64,000 nt of DNA, from NCBI GenBank assembly GCA_026075535.2, contig AP026545.1, positions 1,054,001 through 1,118,000 on the forward strand. The letters run 5' to 3'. This stretch comes from Tricholoma matsutake (lineage: Eukaryota > Basidiomycota > Agaricomycetes > Agaricales > Tricholomataceae). This document shows positions 1-11,123 of this stretch, piece by piece. Within the stretch, counting starts at the first letter, position 1; each line of letters starts with the position of its first letter. The notes under the pieces were generated by a model. That model ran no database searches, was not told the DNA's origin, and saw only the letters and a program-made list of their open reading frames with translations. The translations under genes were made by a program, and so were the position numbers.

Positions 1-395
1 ACACGAGCAGGGGGTTCTGTTGTTCTTTTCTGGGTGACAATGGCCACTACCACCCCCCTCCCTCGCTGCAAACATGAGTGGAGGGTTTTTTTATTCTTTT
101 CTGGGCGACGACAGCCACCACCACCCCCTCCCTCACTGCAAATGTGAGTGGAGGGTTTTCTGATTCTTTTCTGGGTGACACGAGGACAGTGACAAGGAGG
201 ACCCAAGGACCACCACCATGAGCAACTGCTCGTGGGGTGGAAATGGGGTGCAATGAGGATGGGGACAATGAGAAGGCACCACCCCTCCTCTCGCTGCAAA
301 TGTGAGCAGGGGGGGAGGGTTATTGTTTTGTTCTCAGTAACAACAGGCCCCCCTCGCTCCAAATGTGAGAGGGGGGCATTCTTATGTATATATAT
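1..395. repeat. CCCTC-rich hairpin repeat, partly tandem
   Basis: Four related units with the pattern CTGCAAATGTGAGTGGAGGG or close to it lie near 64-92, 136-160, 291-315 and 353-376, each with C-rich and G-rich arms that could pair. A GAGCAACTGCTCG hairpin sits at about 219-233. Both motif types recur in the cores of the composite elements at 11.2-15.5 and 28.6-29.7 kb, so this may be the cut-off core of another copy whose ends lie outside the window. No reading frame here looks like a protein. Confidence 0.55.
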
Positions 396-429
396 TAATT
401 TAGTGTAATTATATTATTAAAATACTTAT

Positions 430-580
430 TTGTGTCGAAACCCGCAGATAACCACTGGTCACCATAGAAACCTGTGATAAACACTGTACCCCTACCTGTG
501 CAGGTATGGTGTTCATGGGTATGGGTAAGGGTATGAGAAAATATACCCGAGGGTTACTTGTGCCATGCCCTAGTTAACAT
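430..580. repeat. GGTATGGGTA-rich dispersed repeat, copy 1
   Basis: The block contains opposed TACCCCTACC and GGTATGGGTA runs around GTGCAGGTA and ends in GAGGGTTAC..TGCCATGCCCTAG. A second copy with the same order of motifs is at about 54455-54605. Shorter relatives lie at 11330-11455 and 14490-14550. The opposed runs could fold back on themselves. Its origin is unknown; it could be a non-autonomous DNA element. Confidence 0.5.
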
Positions 581-880
581 GATTCAAGTGGGACAGTGGT
601 ATGGTGTTCATGCAGTGAGTGAACTAGCACTTTGTTATTTCTTCAAGACCCACAATCATTATTGTTGGAGTGAGTGGTTGAACACCCAAGAATGTACTAG
701 ATAATTATGCTTACTCATCATATTCTATATTTGGAATTCTTACTTACAGACTTGAGAATAGTAGAACGCACTAGTAGAATAGTCAAGTAGTATAAAAGTT
801 GGACATTGGTAGAGTACAAGAATTAATTAATTCTGCTTACCCACTGTGCAAGACCTTGCTGCCATTACATAATCATCCAG

Positions 881-1135
881 CTGCCCAAGACTGGCAAAAA
901 GTCTCATGCCCCATCAGTCCAATTCTACGACATCGACGAGGACTTGAAAGCCAGCACCAAGTCACACTCCGAGTCTGACCCCAGAGAAACTCATAACAGC
1001 CCAAGTGATGGTTGGGATGATGATGATGACAACAGTGATGAGAGTGACTCAGATGATGCCAGTTCAACAGAGAATGCTGATGAACAATGCAATGTGTTGG
1101 ATTATATAATCTGTCACTGCTTAATCAGTACTTAA
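881..1135 (+). pseudogene. acidic serine/aspartate-rich coding fragment
   Basis: An open frame begins just after a CCAG that could be a splice acceptor and runs about 84 codons to a TAA. It has a basic start (KTGKKSH), then a long acidic tract with five consecutive Asp residues and many Ser-Asp pairs. Acidic tracts of this kind occur in chromatin and transposase-associated proteins, but there is no domain to name. No upstream exon is visible. It may be the last exon of a lost gene or chance coding in AT-poor sequence. Confidence 0.3.
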
Positions 1136-1232
1136 CAGACCATAGTTTGCACCCACACACTAAAATGTGATGTGATAGTTGTAGCAATCCATGTCTGGTT
1201 ATATGGTATCCTTGTTCTGTTGAACCATATAA

Positions 1233-1290
1233 GACCTGATAGCTCAGTTGGTCGGAGCATCTGGTATATGTCCAGACCAATGTCCTGGTC
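1233..1290 (+). other. tRNA-like fragment (5' half)
   Basis: GACCTGATAGCTCAGTTGG has a perfect A-box, followed by GGAGC closing a D-arm and TCTGG..CCAGA forming an anticodon stem. The T-arm and B-box are missing because the sequence runs on into unrelated DNA after TCCTGGTCACTT. It is therefore not a functional tRNA gene. It may be a SINE head or a priming remnant. Confidence 0.45.
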
Positions 1291-2182
1291 ACTTACAATG
1301 TTCACAATAAGGTTTGTTGGAGGATTTATGATCGGTGATGCACTCTTCTAAAGTTTTGGTAGTTCTGCTATTCTTCTGGGTATTAACCAGGTTTGTGCTA
1401 GAACCATTAGTATACTTGTTATGCAAGCGCATCATACAAATTTTATATTCCTCCCATAATAAACCAATAAAGGAATCTGAGGACATTCTTCTTTTGGGGT
1501 CCGGATCATTGGGATCATTGGCATTCCCATTATAGGGTTCGACCTAAGTCTGCCAAGATGAAGGTAAAGATGCTGAAATAATCGCTTTGAAGCGCGTGTC
1601 TGAAACATAAATTCCATGTTGGGGAGTTTATTGATGTGGTTGTGATATGATTTAAGCATGTCAAGGTGCTTTGGGAGATCATCTGTTTCTAGTATCTTGG
1701 TCTTGTATAACAGACACTGTATATGATTTACTGTTTGATGTGCCTTGTTCTTGTGAGTGACCATCAGCGCTGAATACATCGCTTCAGCTGATGTTCTCAA
1801 TCCGACGTGATTCATTTGACAGGAGGTGACATTATGCATGATTACTTGTTGCGCCCAAGAGTCATTTTTGTCCCAGTTATTTGCATTAACGGGATCTTTG
1901 GTTTCATCTGGTGCCAGTAGTATATCCAGTTATATCACAACTGATAAATACTCTTTCCATTCTCTCCTTCCATTCGTGCCAATTTTCGTCTGTTAAGTGA
2001 TCGTGTTCAGCGATTTTGTTCACATTTGAATATTCTTTTGTCTGAATCAATTCGATTGCTGGTTGAGCTGCAGCCTGTTGCTATTGTCGAGAAGTGTTAG
2101 AGGTGTAAACTCTACTAGCTCGAATAGGGGTTGAGGGTGCATCTTCCTCAGGCTCTTCCGGTTCAACAAGGTGATCTGACAT
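1289..2182 (-). pseudogene. gag: Copia-type gag pseudogene
   Basis: Read on the minus strand, the frame starts at the ATG at 2182, 46 bp inside a likely primer-binding site. The first third has the NWHEWKERME motif typical of Copia Gag (UBN2-like). The middle (from about 1839) continues with SWAQQVIMHNV and the ETDDLPKHLDMLKSYHNHINKLPN segment. The end has a partial zinc knuckle, YCEHC. At least one in-frame stop and several frame changes break it. No protease, integrase or RT follows on this strand, so the element is cut off after gag. Assignment to Copia is firm from these motifs; the exact 3' end is not. Confidence 0.7.
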
Positions 2183-2228
2183 AGTGTGTCCAAGTCCAGA
2201 ATGAGTTATTTAAATATGAAAAAGGCCA

Positions 2229-2240
2229 GGGCCCATAACC
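2229..2240 (-). other. primer-binding site of Copia LTR element
   Basis: Immediately inside the LTR at 2241-2444 the minus strand reads GGTTATGGGCCC. A short T/GGTTATGGGC stretch next to the 5' LTR is a usual Copia primer-binding site, complementary to an initiator-tRNA region. Its position between the LTR and the gag start supports both calls. Confidence 0.5.
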
Positions 2241-2444
2241 TATTGGGATTATGGTGTGAAGGAGAAGTGTGAATGGATTAAATGATGGGAGTTCAGGACA
2301 AGGTGGAACGTCTCGTATTCTCCTATACTATGATGTACATATGTTGTGATCTATAAATACATTGTGTTCTATTTTTATATGTGATGCGCTAGTGTTGCAC
2401 TTGTGATGTGATAACATATTGCACTAGGATTGACTATCCCAACA
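2241..2444 (-). mobile_element. Copia 5' LTR
   Basis: On the minus strand the 204-bp segment begins TGTTGGGATA and ends TAATCCCAATA, giving short inverted ends (TGTTGGGAT / ATCCCAA) expected of an LTR. It is followed by a primer-binding-like site and then gag. No matching 3' LTR for this orientation is found in the window. The plus-strand LTR at 4516-4600 starts with the same ten bases, so the two elements may be related. Confidence 0.55.
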
Positions 2445-2754
2445 TAGTGATTTCAATAGTATACCTTAAATTTGCTTCTCCTCCCTCGATTTACATAGTT
2501 CAAGTAAACCATTGGGGATTTTGTATCCTTATATTATATAGAACTTGTATAGAAAATACTTTGTAAAAAGGACCTGTTCAACTTTGTAGAGGCCCTTTTG
2601 AGGGTTTGCATTCCCAATTTGGAACCAGAGTCACACAAAAAGTAACACCATGTGACATTGGTGGGTACCTTACAGTACTAGATATATTTAAGCCCAACAT
2701 AAAGTAAGTCCCCTCCCAATTAGGGCAGTGTGGAATTCATACCAACTATCAATA
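2445..2754. other. no recognisable gene
   Basis: AT-rich sequence between the minus-strand Copia LTR and the plus-strand Copia pol. I see no protein motifs. The gag and integrase that should precede the pol fragment are absent, so a large internal deletion or an inversion lies here. Confidence 0.4.
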
Positions 2755-4386
2755 CCTTCAAAATCCCTTTACAGAAGAGGAAGATGAAGAAGAAACCTTC
2801 CTATCAATTGAAGAGATATACACAATAATTGCTGGAGATGAACTGACCAGCCCAAATCATGCTAGAAACTCCCCAGAGTGGTCAGAATGGCAAAAAGCCA
2901 TGCAGAAAGAGTTGGATTTGCTGAAGGAGATGGGCACTTGGGAACTTGTGCAGAAACCTCCAAATGCAGTCCCTATCTCCAATAAATGGGTCTTTATAAA
3001 GAAAAGAAGTAATCAGGGGGATGAAATAAAGAAACCAGTGAGACTGGTAGTAAAAGGATGTGCACAGCAGCCAGGTTACCATTACATGGAAACCTATTCA
3101 CCTGTTGTTAGGATGGATACATTATGCACAATTCTAGCCCTTGTACCAATGAAGAAACTACAACTACAACAGATGGATGTCAAGGGGGCTTACCTGAATG
3201 GCATTTTACAAGAAGAAATTTACATGTGACAACCTGAGGGATGCAAGGATGAAACAGACAAAGTCTGTCAGCTGGTCAAGACTCTCTACAGCCTAAAACA
3301 AGCTGGGAGAGAGTGGAATAAGCAGCTTGATGAAAAACTCAAGTCTCATGGCTACAAACACTTACTCACAGATTCTTGCATTTACATTTGATGGGATGGA
3401 GATGAAATTGGAATTGTGGCCATCTGGGTTGACAACTTGCTTCTCTTTGCATTGTCTGATGTGATAATGGAATGTATGAAGAATGTGTTATGCTCAGAAT
3501 AGCAAGTTACGGACCTTGGGGAACCAAGCAAGATTGTTGGTGTAGAAATAAATCATACCAGCAATTCCATCACTATTTCTTAACAGAAATATATTGATAA
3601 TATACTCCTCAAGGAGGAGATGACCAATGTGAACCCTGTTGGTATACCTATGGATCCAAATATTAAGCTAGGACCAAATTTGGATCACAATGAACCCAAC
3701 TGAAGTAATTCATATATGAAATTATTGGGAAGTCTACAATTTATTGCAAACTCCACAAGACTGGATATCTCATACGCCATAAATAAATTGGCCACCTACA
3801 CTGCTAACCCAGGTCTGCAACATTATGGTGCATTAAAGCAGATACTCAGGTACCTTGGGTACAAAAATTCTTGGGATAACTTACTGCATATCTCAGGATG
3901 CAACTGGAACAAATAACCTCTTCTATGGGTATGCAGATGCTGCCTTTTCAAACACAGATGACCACAAGTCCACAACAGGATACATTTTCCTCACAGCAGG
4001 GGGAGCAGTGACCTGGAAATCAAAGAAATAAACAATCATAGCCTTGTCATCCATGGGCAGAATATGTAGCTCTCATGGAGGCTGGATGTGAAGCAACATG
4101 GCTCAGAAATCTATATGGCGAACTTGGATTTATTCAAGAAGACCTGACAACTATTTATGGAGATGATGAGGGGTCTGTAATATTAGCACACAACCCACAA
4201 TTCCATCAATGGTCAAAACACATCACTCTACGCCATCACTGGGTCAGGGACCTCGTGAATGAAAAAGTTCTTGATATACAAAACTGTCATGATCCAGAGC
4301 AAACAGCAGATGTATTAACTAAAGCTCTACTGAAGCCAAAATTTACTCAACATAGAGAAGAGATGGGCATCCAGTCAACCCACTAG
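2755..4386 (+). pseudogene. pol: Copia pol pseudogene: reverse transcriptase and RNase H
   Basis: The frame opens with an acidic stretch and SPEWSEWQKAMQKELDLL, the usual start of a Copia RT. It continues with NKWVFIKKR, the ARGCxQ-like VVKGCAQQPG, YSPVVRMDT, QMDVKGAYLNG and LYSLKQAGREWN. The YVDD box reads IWVDNLLLF, so the second catalytic Asp is Asn. RNase H appears as YADAAF, STTGYIF, VTWKSKK and ALSS, then LRNLYGELGF, HITLRHHWVRDLV and TADVLTKAL. Stops interrupt it at about 3227, 3390, 3500, 3582 and 3703, with a frameshift near 3870. Two stops are TGA where CGA is expected. Dead element; integrase and gag are missing upstream. Confidence 0.85.
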
Positions 4387-4506
4387 AAACCCACTAACTT
4401 TCCTCACATGTGGATAGGTTTTTCCCACAGGGCTTTCCACCACACAGAGGTTTTGATGCACTTGGATGAAGTAACCATTCCCCTGTACTCAAACCATGGT
4501 AGGCTT

Positions 4507-4515
4507 GAGGGGGAG
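4507..4515 (+). other. polypurine tract of Copia element
   Basis: GAGGGGGAG directly abuts the TGTTGGGATA start of the LTR, as expected for a plus-strand priming site. Confidence 0.6.
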
Positions 4516-4600
4516 TGTTGGGATACAGGCAAGCCATGCCCAGTCCAAGTAAACAATGCTATTATTAGTCTATAATAGCCTTATGGAATAAATCCCAACA
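4516..4600 (+). mobile_element. Copia 3' LTR, very short
   Basis: The segment begins TGTTGGGATAC and ends AAATCCCAACA, so it has 9-bp perfect inverted ends and TG..CA termini. At 85 bp it is shorter than usual LTRs and may be internally deleted. It directly follows the polypurine tract of the pol fragment. Only one LTR is present, so no target duplication can be checked. Just outside, GTAGGCAGTAT is repeated in tandem at 4606-4632. Confidence 0.6.
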
Positions 4601-5047
4601 CCCTTTGTAGGCAGTATGTAGGCAGTATGTAGTGTCTCAGGCCACTGCTTCTACTCAAACTGTGCAACTGTCTATATACCATTTAACTACTCCATATATG
4701 GCTTTGGTGACAAGGGGATATACACAAATGCAAACATATTCCTGCTACTTTAGTAGTGGGTTCATGTAGGCCACTCCAGCACTGAAACACAATCACACTA
4801 CCTAGATAAATATAGCTTTTGTTTCCATATTAAGAAGCTGCATGTGTCGGGAAGGCTTAATGTGGTTTATTTTTCTCTTGCAATGAGACCACAAGTGAAA
4901 CCATCTGAGACTGGAGTTTTGCTCACACCTTCTTGCAGTAAAAACTCATCAACACAGATCTTTGTGGAAAAAAATCAACATAATGCTTTTGTATTATGAC
5001 ATGCATTATTCAATTCCAACATGTTCCCATCATTTTTCAATCTGATC
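4601..5047. other. no recognisable gene
   Basis: Low-GC sequence between the Copia LTR and the first Helitron coding traces. Apart from the small GTAGGCAGTAT direct repeat at 4606-4632 I see no structure. The Helitron 5' end (a TC dinucleotide in unknown sequence) cannot be fixed by eye. Confidence 0.4.
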
Positions 5048-5307
5048 TCATGCAATCTTTACTTCCTTGGCAATTTTTGGACGCTGGTGAACATTCTGTT
5101 GACTGTGTGTCTGCAGAGGTGATGGCATGTATTGATGGTTGTTCCTTTGGCTGTTTCCACACATTCTGGGTTTCGGAAGGTGACAAGGCTCACTTGGGGT
5201 TAGAATGGTTTTCCCTATACAAGCAATTTTGTGTGTGTTCCAAACGTTTGGAGCCTTGTGTAGAAAGTGTTTGGCTGGATGCATGTCCCGAAGGTGTGTG
5301 TCATTAA
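5048..5307 (+). pseudogene. possible Helitron 1 N-terminal exon
   Basis: An open frame of about 86 codons, rich in Cys and aromatic residues, ends at a TAA at 5305. It lies just upstream of the Helitron N-terminal traces and in the same orientation. I cannot match it to a domain. It could be unrelated sequence beyond the Helitron end. Confidence 0.25.
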
Positions 5308-5342
5308 ATTATTTGTTAGTGATTTTGTCTTATATGTGGCAT

Positions 5343-7304
5343 AGGTGTTGGGAATGCTGAGGACATGAACATGTCATCTATGGGTGTAGACAACAGTCAG
5401 TTTCTTGACCAGCTGGTGAAGATGATTTGTGATCCATCATTGTCTTCACTTGTATTGCGTGGTGTCAGTATTGATGGCCTATGGGTCATTCTTAATAAAC
5501 ATGGAATACAACCTAACTAGGGAACTGCATGGGTTTTACCCACGAGTTTTCCACACTTTCATTTCCTAATTTATTCAATGAGTTTTGCATGAAAAATCAT
5601 GAAAAAATGATTTTCTGGAAGCTTTTTGTTGGCCCTTTGTGATCTAACACATAAAGCAATATTTGGGTGACATCTGTCATGTGACAAGGTCGAAAATAAA
5701 TTATTTTGTCCATTATATCACAAGCATCCACTGAATAGCTATCAGAAAATCATTTTTTCATGAGTTTTTATGCAAAACTCATTGAATAAATTAGGAAATA
5801 AAAGCATGGGAAACCCGTGGGTAAAACCTGTGCAGCTCCCTAAACCTAACATGTCAGTTGATCTTTGTCACCAAGTGTTGTGCCATCACATTTTAAATGG
5901 GCTTTGTGGTAAGGCTGATGGAGAACAGTGTTGTCCCCTTGTAGGCCATTATCACTCCAGTGCTGTTGCCCAGCATTTGTCTTCTGCCTTGCTAGACATA
6001 ATATAAAATCCAAGCTTTCCTCTTGATGTGATTCGAACCATTTGTGCTGGCCTTGGTTATCATTACAGTGGTGTAGGCAAACATCAGTACCTAAAGCATG
6101 AAGTGCAGAAAAGGCATTCTCAGCTTCTCACATGCAGTGTGAATGCGCCTGTAGACTTCTTTAAGTGTTTTGAACATGCAACAAAGCAGGAGTTGTGGCT
6201 CATGCTGGTGCTCATGGGTTGTCGTGTTCAGGCTCAACGGATGAAATAAAAACTTTGTTAGCTGGCCATTTTACTCAGGGGGAATGTTCCAAAAATGCTC
6301 CAGTTATGGAAGTGTGTTCAGACATATGTGATGTAATACAAAGTGGAGGCAGTACCAGCGACGATATTCAAGCTTACTTATTGACAGCAGCCTCTTATAA
6401 TATCTCTCGCAAATGAGTGTTGGCCCTACTTCATACACAAGGTGTTGAATTTGATTCTTCTACTAGCCTTTCTAAATTGCGAAAGGTGCTTCATCATCAT
6501 GCTCATACATTGCAGAAAGGCAAACATGTTCCCATAAGATCTGCACACCAGGAAATATGTCATGGATCTAAAGATGTGGTGAGAGAGGCTCACCTTAATC
6601 GGACCTGGAATCAATGGCCACAACTCATTCCACAGAATTTGAAGGCTAAAATATCCAGAATGTTTCAGGAGGAGACTTCCAGTGATGCATTGCGAGAAAA
6701 GACTTGTGCATGCTGTGCAGAATCTGTACCTGTAAATGAATGTGAAGTGTTACCAGCAGCTAGTGTGAACTTGGAGTTGCTAAAAAGGCCAGACAGTGGT
6801 ACAAAGGAAGTGGAACCCAGGGATGTGGGTGCCTGCTACATTGATCCTGACTGCATCACTCCTGATTTTCCTTCTTTTGATGGAATTGATAGCGACATAA
6901 TGTTGGAACCTGCTGGAGTGTTAGGTGCAAATGATGATGAGGAGACTTGTTTTCAATTATGCAAGCATTGTTCACATTCTTTAGCTCAAAATAAATTGCC
7001 ACAATTTGCATTGGCAAATCGCATGTTTTTAGGAAATTGTCCACCCCCACTGGAAAACTTGACATTTATCGAGGAGAGTATCATATCATTGTGCTGTGCA
7101 AAGCTGTACTTGATTCAGATGAGAACAGATGAAGGTAATGACAACATCATGCCACCTAACATGCAGAGAGGCCTCCATGGTCATGTTATAATTTATCCTC
7201 AGTCTCCTCAAACAGTTGCTAAGAAACTGCCACCTGAAACTGAAGATATTGTTACTCCAGTGTGTGTATTGTTTATAGGATTGAAGCCTCCCACACGGGA
7301 ATGA
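5343..7304 (+). pseudogene. Helitron 1 N-terminal region with DUF6570-like part
   Basis: The coding trace begins near 5347 (MGVDNSQFLDQLVKMI), is split by the MITE, and resumes without a frame change at 5851 (MSVDLCHQVLCHH). Stops or shifts follow at about 6004, 6247 and 6414. The long open part 6417-7304 (295 codons) has a CACC zinc pair and then CKHCSHSLAQNKLPQFALANRMFLG, which matches the fungal Helitron DUF6570 pattern (C..C, KLP..ALAN.L.+G). It ends GLKPPTRE followed by TGA and continues in frame with LNKKARLL, so a single TGA (probably from TGG or CGA) divides it from the next part. Confidence 0.7.
5518..5842. mobile_element. hAT-like MITE with 8-bp target duplication
   Basis: This 325-bp element starts TAGGGAACTGC and ends GCAGCTCCCTA. 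Inverted repeats run about 100 bp inward from each end, including TTATTCAATGAGTTTTGCAT on both arms. It is flanked by the perfect 8-bp direct repeat AACCTAAC (5510-5517 and 5843-5850). An 8-bp duplication and a T/CAGGG start are hallmarks of the hAT superfamily. It has no coding capacity. Removing it and one repeat copy rejoins the Helitron frame (GIQPN then MSVDL). Confidence 0.85.
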
Positions 7305-9462
7305 TTGAACAAGAAGGCTAGGTTGTTAACGGCTCAAGCAGATTGGATTCGCAGTGCTTTGGTATGGCTCAAGGCTCATAATCCTTTGTACAAGGATATA
7401 GAGTCAAATGAAGCTGTCATTGAAGAAATACACCAAACTTCTGCATTGCCTTTTCATGTACAGCACATTTTGCTGAGTGATGTGCAGGATGTGTTGCAAT
7501 CTTGGTATGACAACTGTGATGAGACACCAATGGTTGCAGCGAATGTGGTGCTGGCTGAATCACAAGAGGGTGAGAAAGACTGTGAGTCTACACAGGAGAT
7601 TCCTTTCGAAAAGGTGGTGATAAGTGACATTCATGGGCATGCATCTTCAAACGAGCTTTTAGCAGCTGCCGTTCATCATGTGAAGAAGAAAGGTGGCAGT
7701 TACATCAAGATAGGGCATGAGTCACTTCCTGTTAATGAATTTGATAACACAATATTGTTTCCAATGATTTATCCTATGTTGTATCCATATGGTATTGGCA
7801 GTTTTGAAGATCGCTTGCGAACAGTTTTGGCATCTATGAAAGCTCATGTAAAGCATCTGTTTTTGTTAGCTGACCGATGTTTTCAGCAGCACCACTCCTT
7901 ATTTACAATGTTTAATATGCTTCAAAGAAGGGCAGTATTATTACATACCAGTTTCAAAGTGAAGAAAAACAGCTTCAAATTTGTGGTTGCCAGGTTTGGC
8001 ACTGTTTCTGCTGATGCAGTCCATTGGGTGTTGGAACATGTTGCCCATGGAGATTATGCAACTGCATATTATGATGATGAGAAATGTGTTCTGACCCTAA
8101 TGAAGGAAGTAAATGTGGTTACCTCTCATGTTCCTGGCTCTTCATCTGCTCAACTTATGATGAGAAATGAAATTTGAGGGCTGATGATCTGTTTGGGTCT
8201 GCTGAGTTTTTATCTCACACTGAATCCAGGCAACATATTAAATCCTGTGGTCAAGCTGCTTGCAGGTGCAAATATTGATGTGGACCATCTTTTACAAGAG
8301 GATGCCAAAATTTTGGGAGCAGTCATTGCTTGTTGCAAAGAATCCTTTTGTTGCCGCAAAGTTTTTCAATGTATACATGAAAGCCTTTATCAAAAGCTTA
8401 CTGGGGTATGATGAGTCACTGGAAGGAGGAGTTTCTGGCTTGGTTAAAGGTTACTATGGGTGTGTTGAAATGCAGGGCAGGGGTACCTTGCATTGTCACA
8501 TGTTGGTGTGGGTCGAAGGTGGCCTTGATCCTAATCAGATATGAGAAAGAGTGCTTGATCCTAATGAAGATGATTTTCGAGACTGGCTTTTGGCATTTCT
8601 TGATGACACCATCTCCTCTTGTGTCCCCTCTGATCCTGATCCCAAGATGGAAGTGCCATCTTCTAAATTTCATCCAGGTTCCATTCGAGGATTAAATAAA
8701 AGGGCAGAAGGCTCAGATAAGGAGTGGGCAAAGGATTTATACCATGTAGTCAGCTGTTCCCAAATCTGCAGTCACAAGAAAACATTTTAAATACTGGAAA
8801 GGGCCCCAAGGCTCAAAGCCTGAATGTCAATTTGGCCTGGATCCCAACCTCTATCAACCTGTTTCATCTATTGATGGTGAGACAGGAGATCTGTGCCTCA
8901 GATGTTTGGATGGAATGGTAAATAAATTTAATGCCACTATCATTCAAACAATGTGATGTAATATGAATATAAAATTTATAGGGTCCAGTTCAGCATCCAA
9001 GTCAATCATGTATTATATTACAAACTACATATCTAAGCCAGAGCTGAAGACAAATGTTGCATACACTGCTTTGGAACTTGCTGTACAAAAGCTTGGTGAA
9101 TATCATCCCAAAGAAGATGTATTGACAACAAGGGTGAAACAAATGCTACAAAAGTTTTGCCATGCAATGATTTCTCACCAGGAGATGCCTGCTCAGGCCG
9201 TTGATCTGCACTTAATGAATTACAGTGATTACTACACGAGTCACAAATTCTGTCGGCTATATTGGACATCATTTGAAAGCTATGTGAATTTGGAATTTCT
9301 GAGCCTGGAATGTTATAAGATGGTAAGGCAAAGTGGACCCTGAGAACACAGAGGGAGATACTGTAAATGAAGTGGAGAGCAGGGAAGAAAACAATGAGGC
9401 ATGCCATGATGAAGACATTGAAGCTCAAGTCGTGGATGAGCATGGCATGGATGGGCACAGAG
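7305..9462 (+). pseudogene. Helitron 1 Rep (HUH endonuclease) region
   Basis: This part continues the DUF6570-like region (QADWIRSALVWLKAHNPLYKDI) into Helitron_like_N (FPMIYPMLYPYGIGSFEDR). A TGA breaks it at 8175, a further stop lies near 8409 and there are frame changes. The HUH motif reads TLHCHMLVW, with the codons for His-Cys-His at 8491-8499. The catalytic tyrosine motif reads YYITNYISK at about 9010-9036, so both Tyr are kept. Downstream it shifts frame near 9330 and runs to VVDEHGMDGHR, where the solo LTR is inserted. The key nicking residues survive, but the many stops make it inactive. Confidence 0.85.
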
Positions 9463-10060
9463 TGTAAGGGGAACACCTTACGAGCCCCTACAATGGTTGG
9501 TGCACATTTGCAAATGTTTCCGCACACCCACAAACATTCGCGCAACAAAGCGCCTTTTGCGCCAACCATCTACAAACATTCCGATATGTCAATCCATCAG
9601 CCCCTATTGTACTCTCACCATTCTTGCAGTCAATACCCCTGCACAAACCGTTGTTGCAGTTTGCGCGTTTGTGCAAACCAGTTGCGCAATCGTTGCGCCT
9701 GTGGAAATGATCGAGGATGTCTTTGCATGCCCATTACCAATCATGGCCTGATGTGGACACCACTTACCAAGTATGGCCTGATGCGGACACTATCACTGAT
9801 TGATGGCCGTCTCCCCAAATGGGAACACAACCCTGGATCTGAATTAGTGCTAGGATGGAAGGGGCTCCAAGTATTTTAGAATGTCGCATGCCTTCCATAT
9901 ATATACTTCGGCCTTGCACTGGACTCCTTAGAGTTTTCTCTTTGGTTTTCCCTTGCAAGGTATGGGTCTTTACCTTGTTCAATAGTTATTGAATCTAAAC
10001 TTTGGTTTTCCCTTGCAAGTATCGAGTTCTTAGGACTCTGATCGTAAGGTTGCCCTTACA
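9463..10060. mobile_element. Solo LTR of a TGTAAGGGG-type Gypsy family
   Basis: The 598-bp segment starts TGTAAGGGGAACACC and ends GGTTGCCCTTACA. It is flanked by the perfect 5-bp direct repeat CAGAG (9458-9462 and 10061-10065). The first and last bases match the LTRs of the full Gypsy element at 40035-45895 (TGTAAGGGG .. GGTTGCCCTTATA on its coding strand), and both share paired TTTTCCCTTGCAAG / TTTCCCTTTGCTAG motifs near the end. A TATA-like ATATATATACTT is at about 9898. It is a recombination scar inside the Helitron Rep gene. Confidence 0.85.
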
Positions 10061-10079
10061 CAGAGTGGATGAGCAGTAC

Positions 10080-10290
10080 TTTACACTCCCCCCCCCCCCA
10101 GTCTGAGCAGACTCCGCTCAGACACACTCGGACACTCAGACTGTCCTCAGACTTCACTTGGACTCTGCTCAGACTCTGCTTGGACACTCGGACTTCACTC
10201 AGACTCTGCTCGGACACTCAGACTGTCCTAGGACTGTCCGAGTAAAGTCCGAGGACTGCACTCAGACTTTGCTTGGACTTTGCTTAGACA
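10080..10290. repeat. Left-arm minisatellite of element 1
   Basis: After a run of C, the sequence is built of 10-12-bp variants of AGACTCTGCTC, GGACACTC and CAGACTGTCC. The same blocks occur inverted at 16440-16612. They are the variable terminal part of the composite family, equivalent to the GTCCAACTGGA array of element 2. Confidence 0.7.
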
Positions 10291-10299
10291 ACACCAATT

Positions 10300-11035
10300 G
10301 TGCATTTACTTACATCTTTAAAGTACTGTCCATGTTAAGGGCAAAGCCTCAACTACTCAATCTAGTTGATGTCGTCCAACGAGGTGCTTCCTCGATGAGT
10401 TGTTTGGTACTAGTCTTACTCAGAGCATCTGACATAAGATGATAGTACACCTCTAGCAGGTCTTCTGTGTAGAGTCGTCTGGGTTCATGCACTAAGGGGC
10501 TCCTTAGTGGTTTTGAGTGAGTTCATGTACTAAGGAGATTCCTTAGTAGTTTCGAATGAGCTTGCAAGTTAAGGCTGTAGATTGCCTAGATCTAAACTAA
10601 GGACATCCCTACTATGAGTTGCAGTACTTATACTACAAGGGAGGTCCTTATCATCCAATCAGAAAGATAGATGCATATCAAGTAAGAATAGAAACAATAG
10701 GCCTCATGCCTTGCATGAGGCGTCTGATGTCATGGACCTCATGTTAAGGGGCTGTCGTATCACAGCATGTATGGGAGTGGGTTCGGGTGCATGGAGTCAC
10801 CATGCATCTAGGGTTCCTTCCACGGGAAGGGGATCGAATGCATGCAGTCAGCATGCGTCGTGCATGTGTCTGGTGTCAAGGACATGCCCTAGGCATGAAT
10901 CAGGTAGTGCCTCCTGTCTGGAGGTGATCATCGGGTCGGTCGGGTTGGTTGGGTTCCATGAGTTACAAGGAAAATTGTAACAGTCCAAGTTCCAGACTTA
11001 CAGAAATTCTTGTAAGTCTCACAAAATGATGTGTG
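10300..11035. other. Left-arm spacer of element 1
   Basis: I see no protein motif here. Two copies of a roughly 50-bp unit lie side by side at 10483-10565 (GTTCATG.ACTAAGG .. CCTTAGT.GTTT), each holding a CTAAGG/CCTTAG palindrome. Short ATGCATGCAGTCAGCATGCG-like palindromes occur near 10830-10860. Confidence 0.4.
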
Positions 11036-11123
11036 CACAGCAGGAATTGAACCAACAGACTTCTGGACAAGCAATCACATGACAACCAAACATGCACACT
11101 CTACCACTTAAACCAAGTAGTCA
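11036..11123 (-). other. tRNA-like sequence in element 1 left arm
   Basis: On the minus strand it reads GACTACTTGGTTTAAGTGG at the start, with an A-box-like GTGGTAGAG, and ends with the B-box GGTTCAATTCC. An insert of about 35 bp between the two boxes contains GTTTGGTTGTCATGTGATT, the same as in the element 2 copy at 28425-28511. It faces the element end. It is too long and mispaired for a working tRNA, but its internal promoter boxes could bind TFIIIC. Confidence 0.6.

Noticed and set aside
10711..10980. 89-codon plus-strand frame in the element 1 arm
   Set aside because: Built of short CATGCATG-type palindromes; no homologue or splice context seen.
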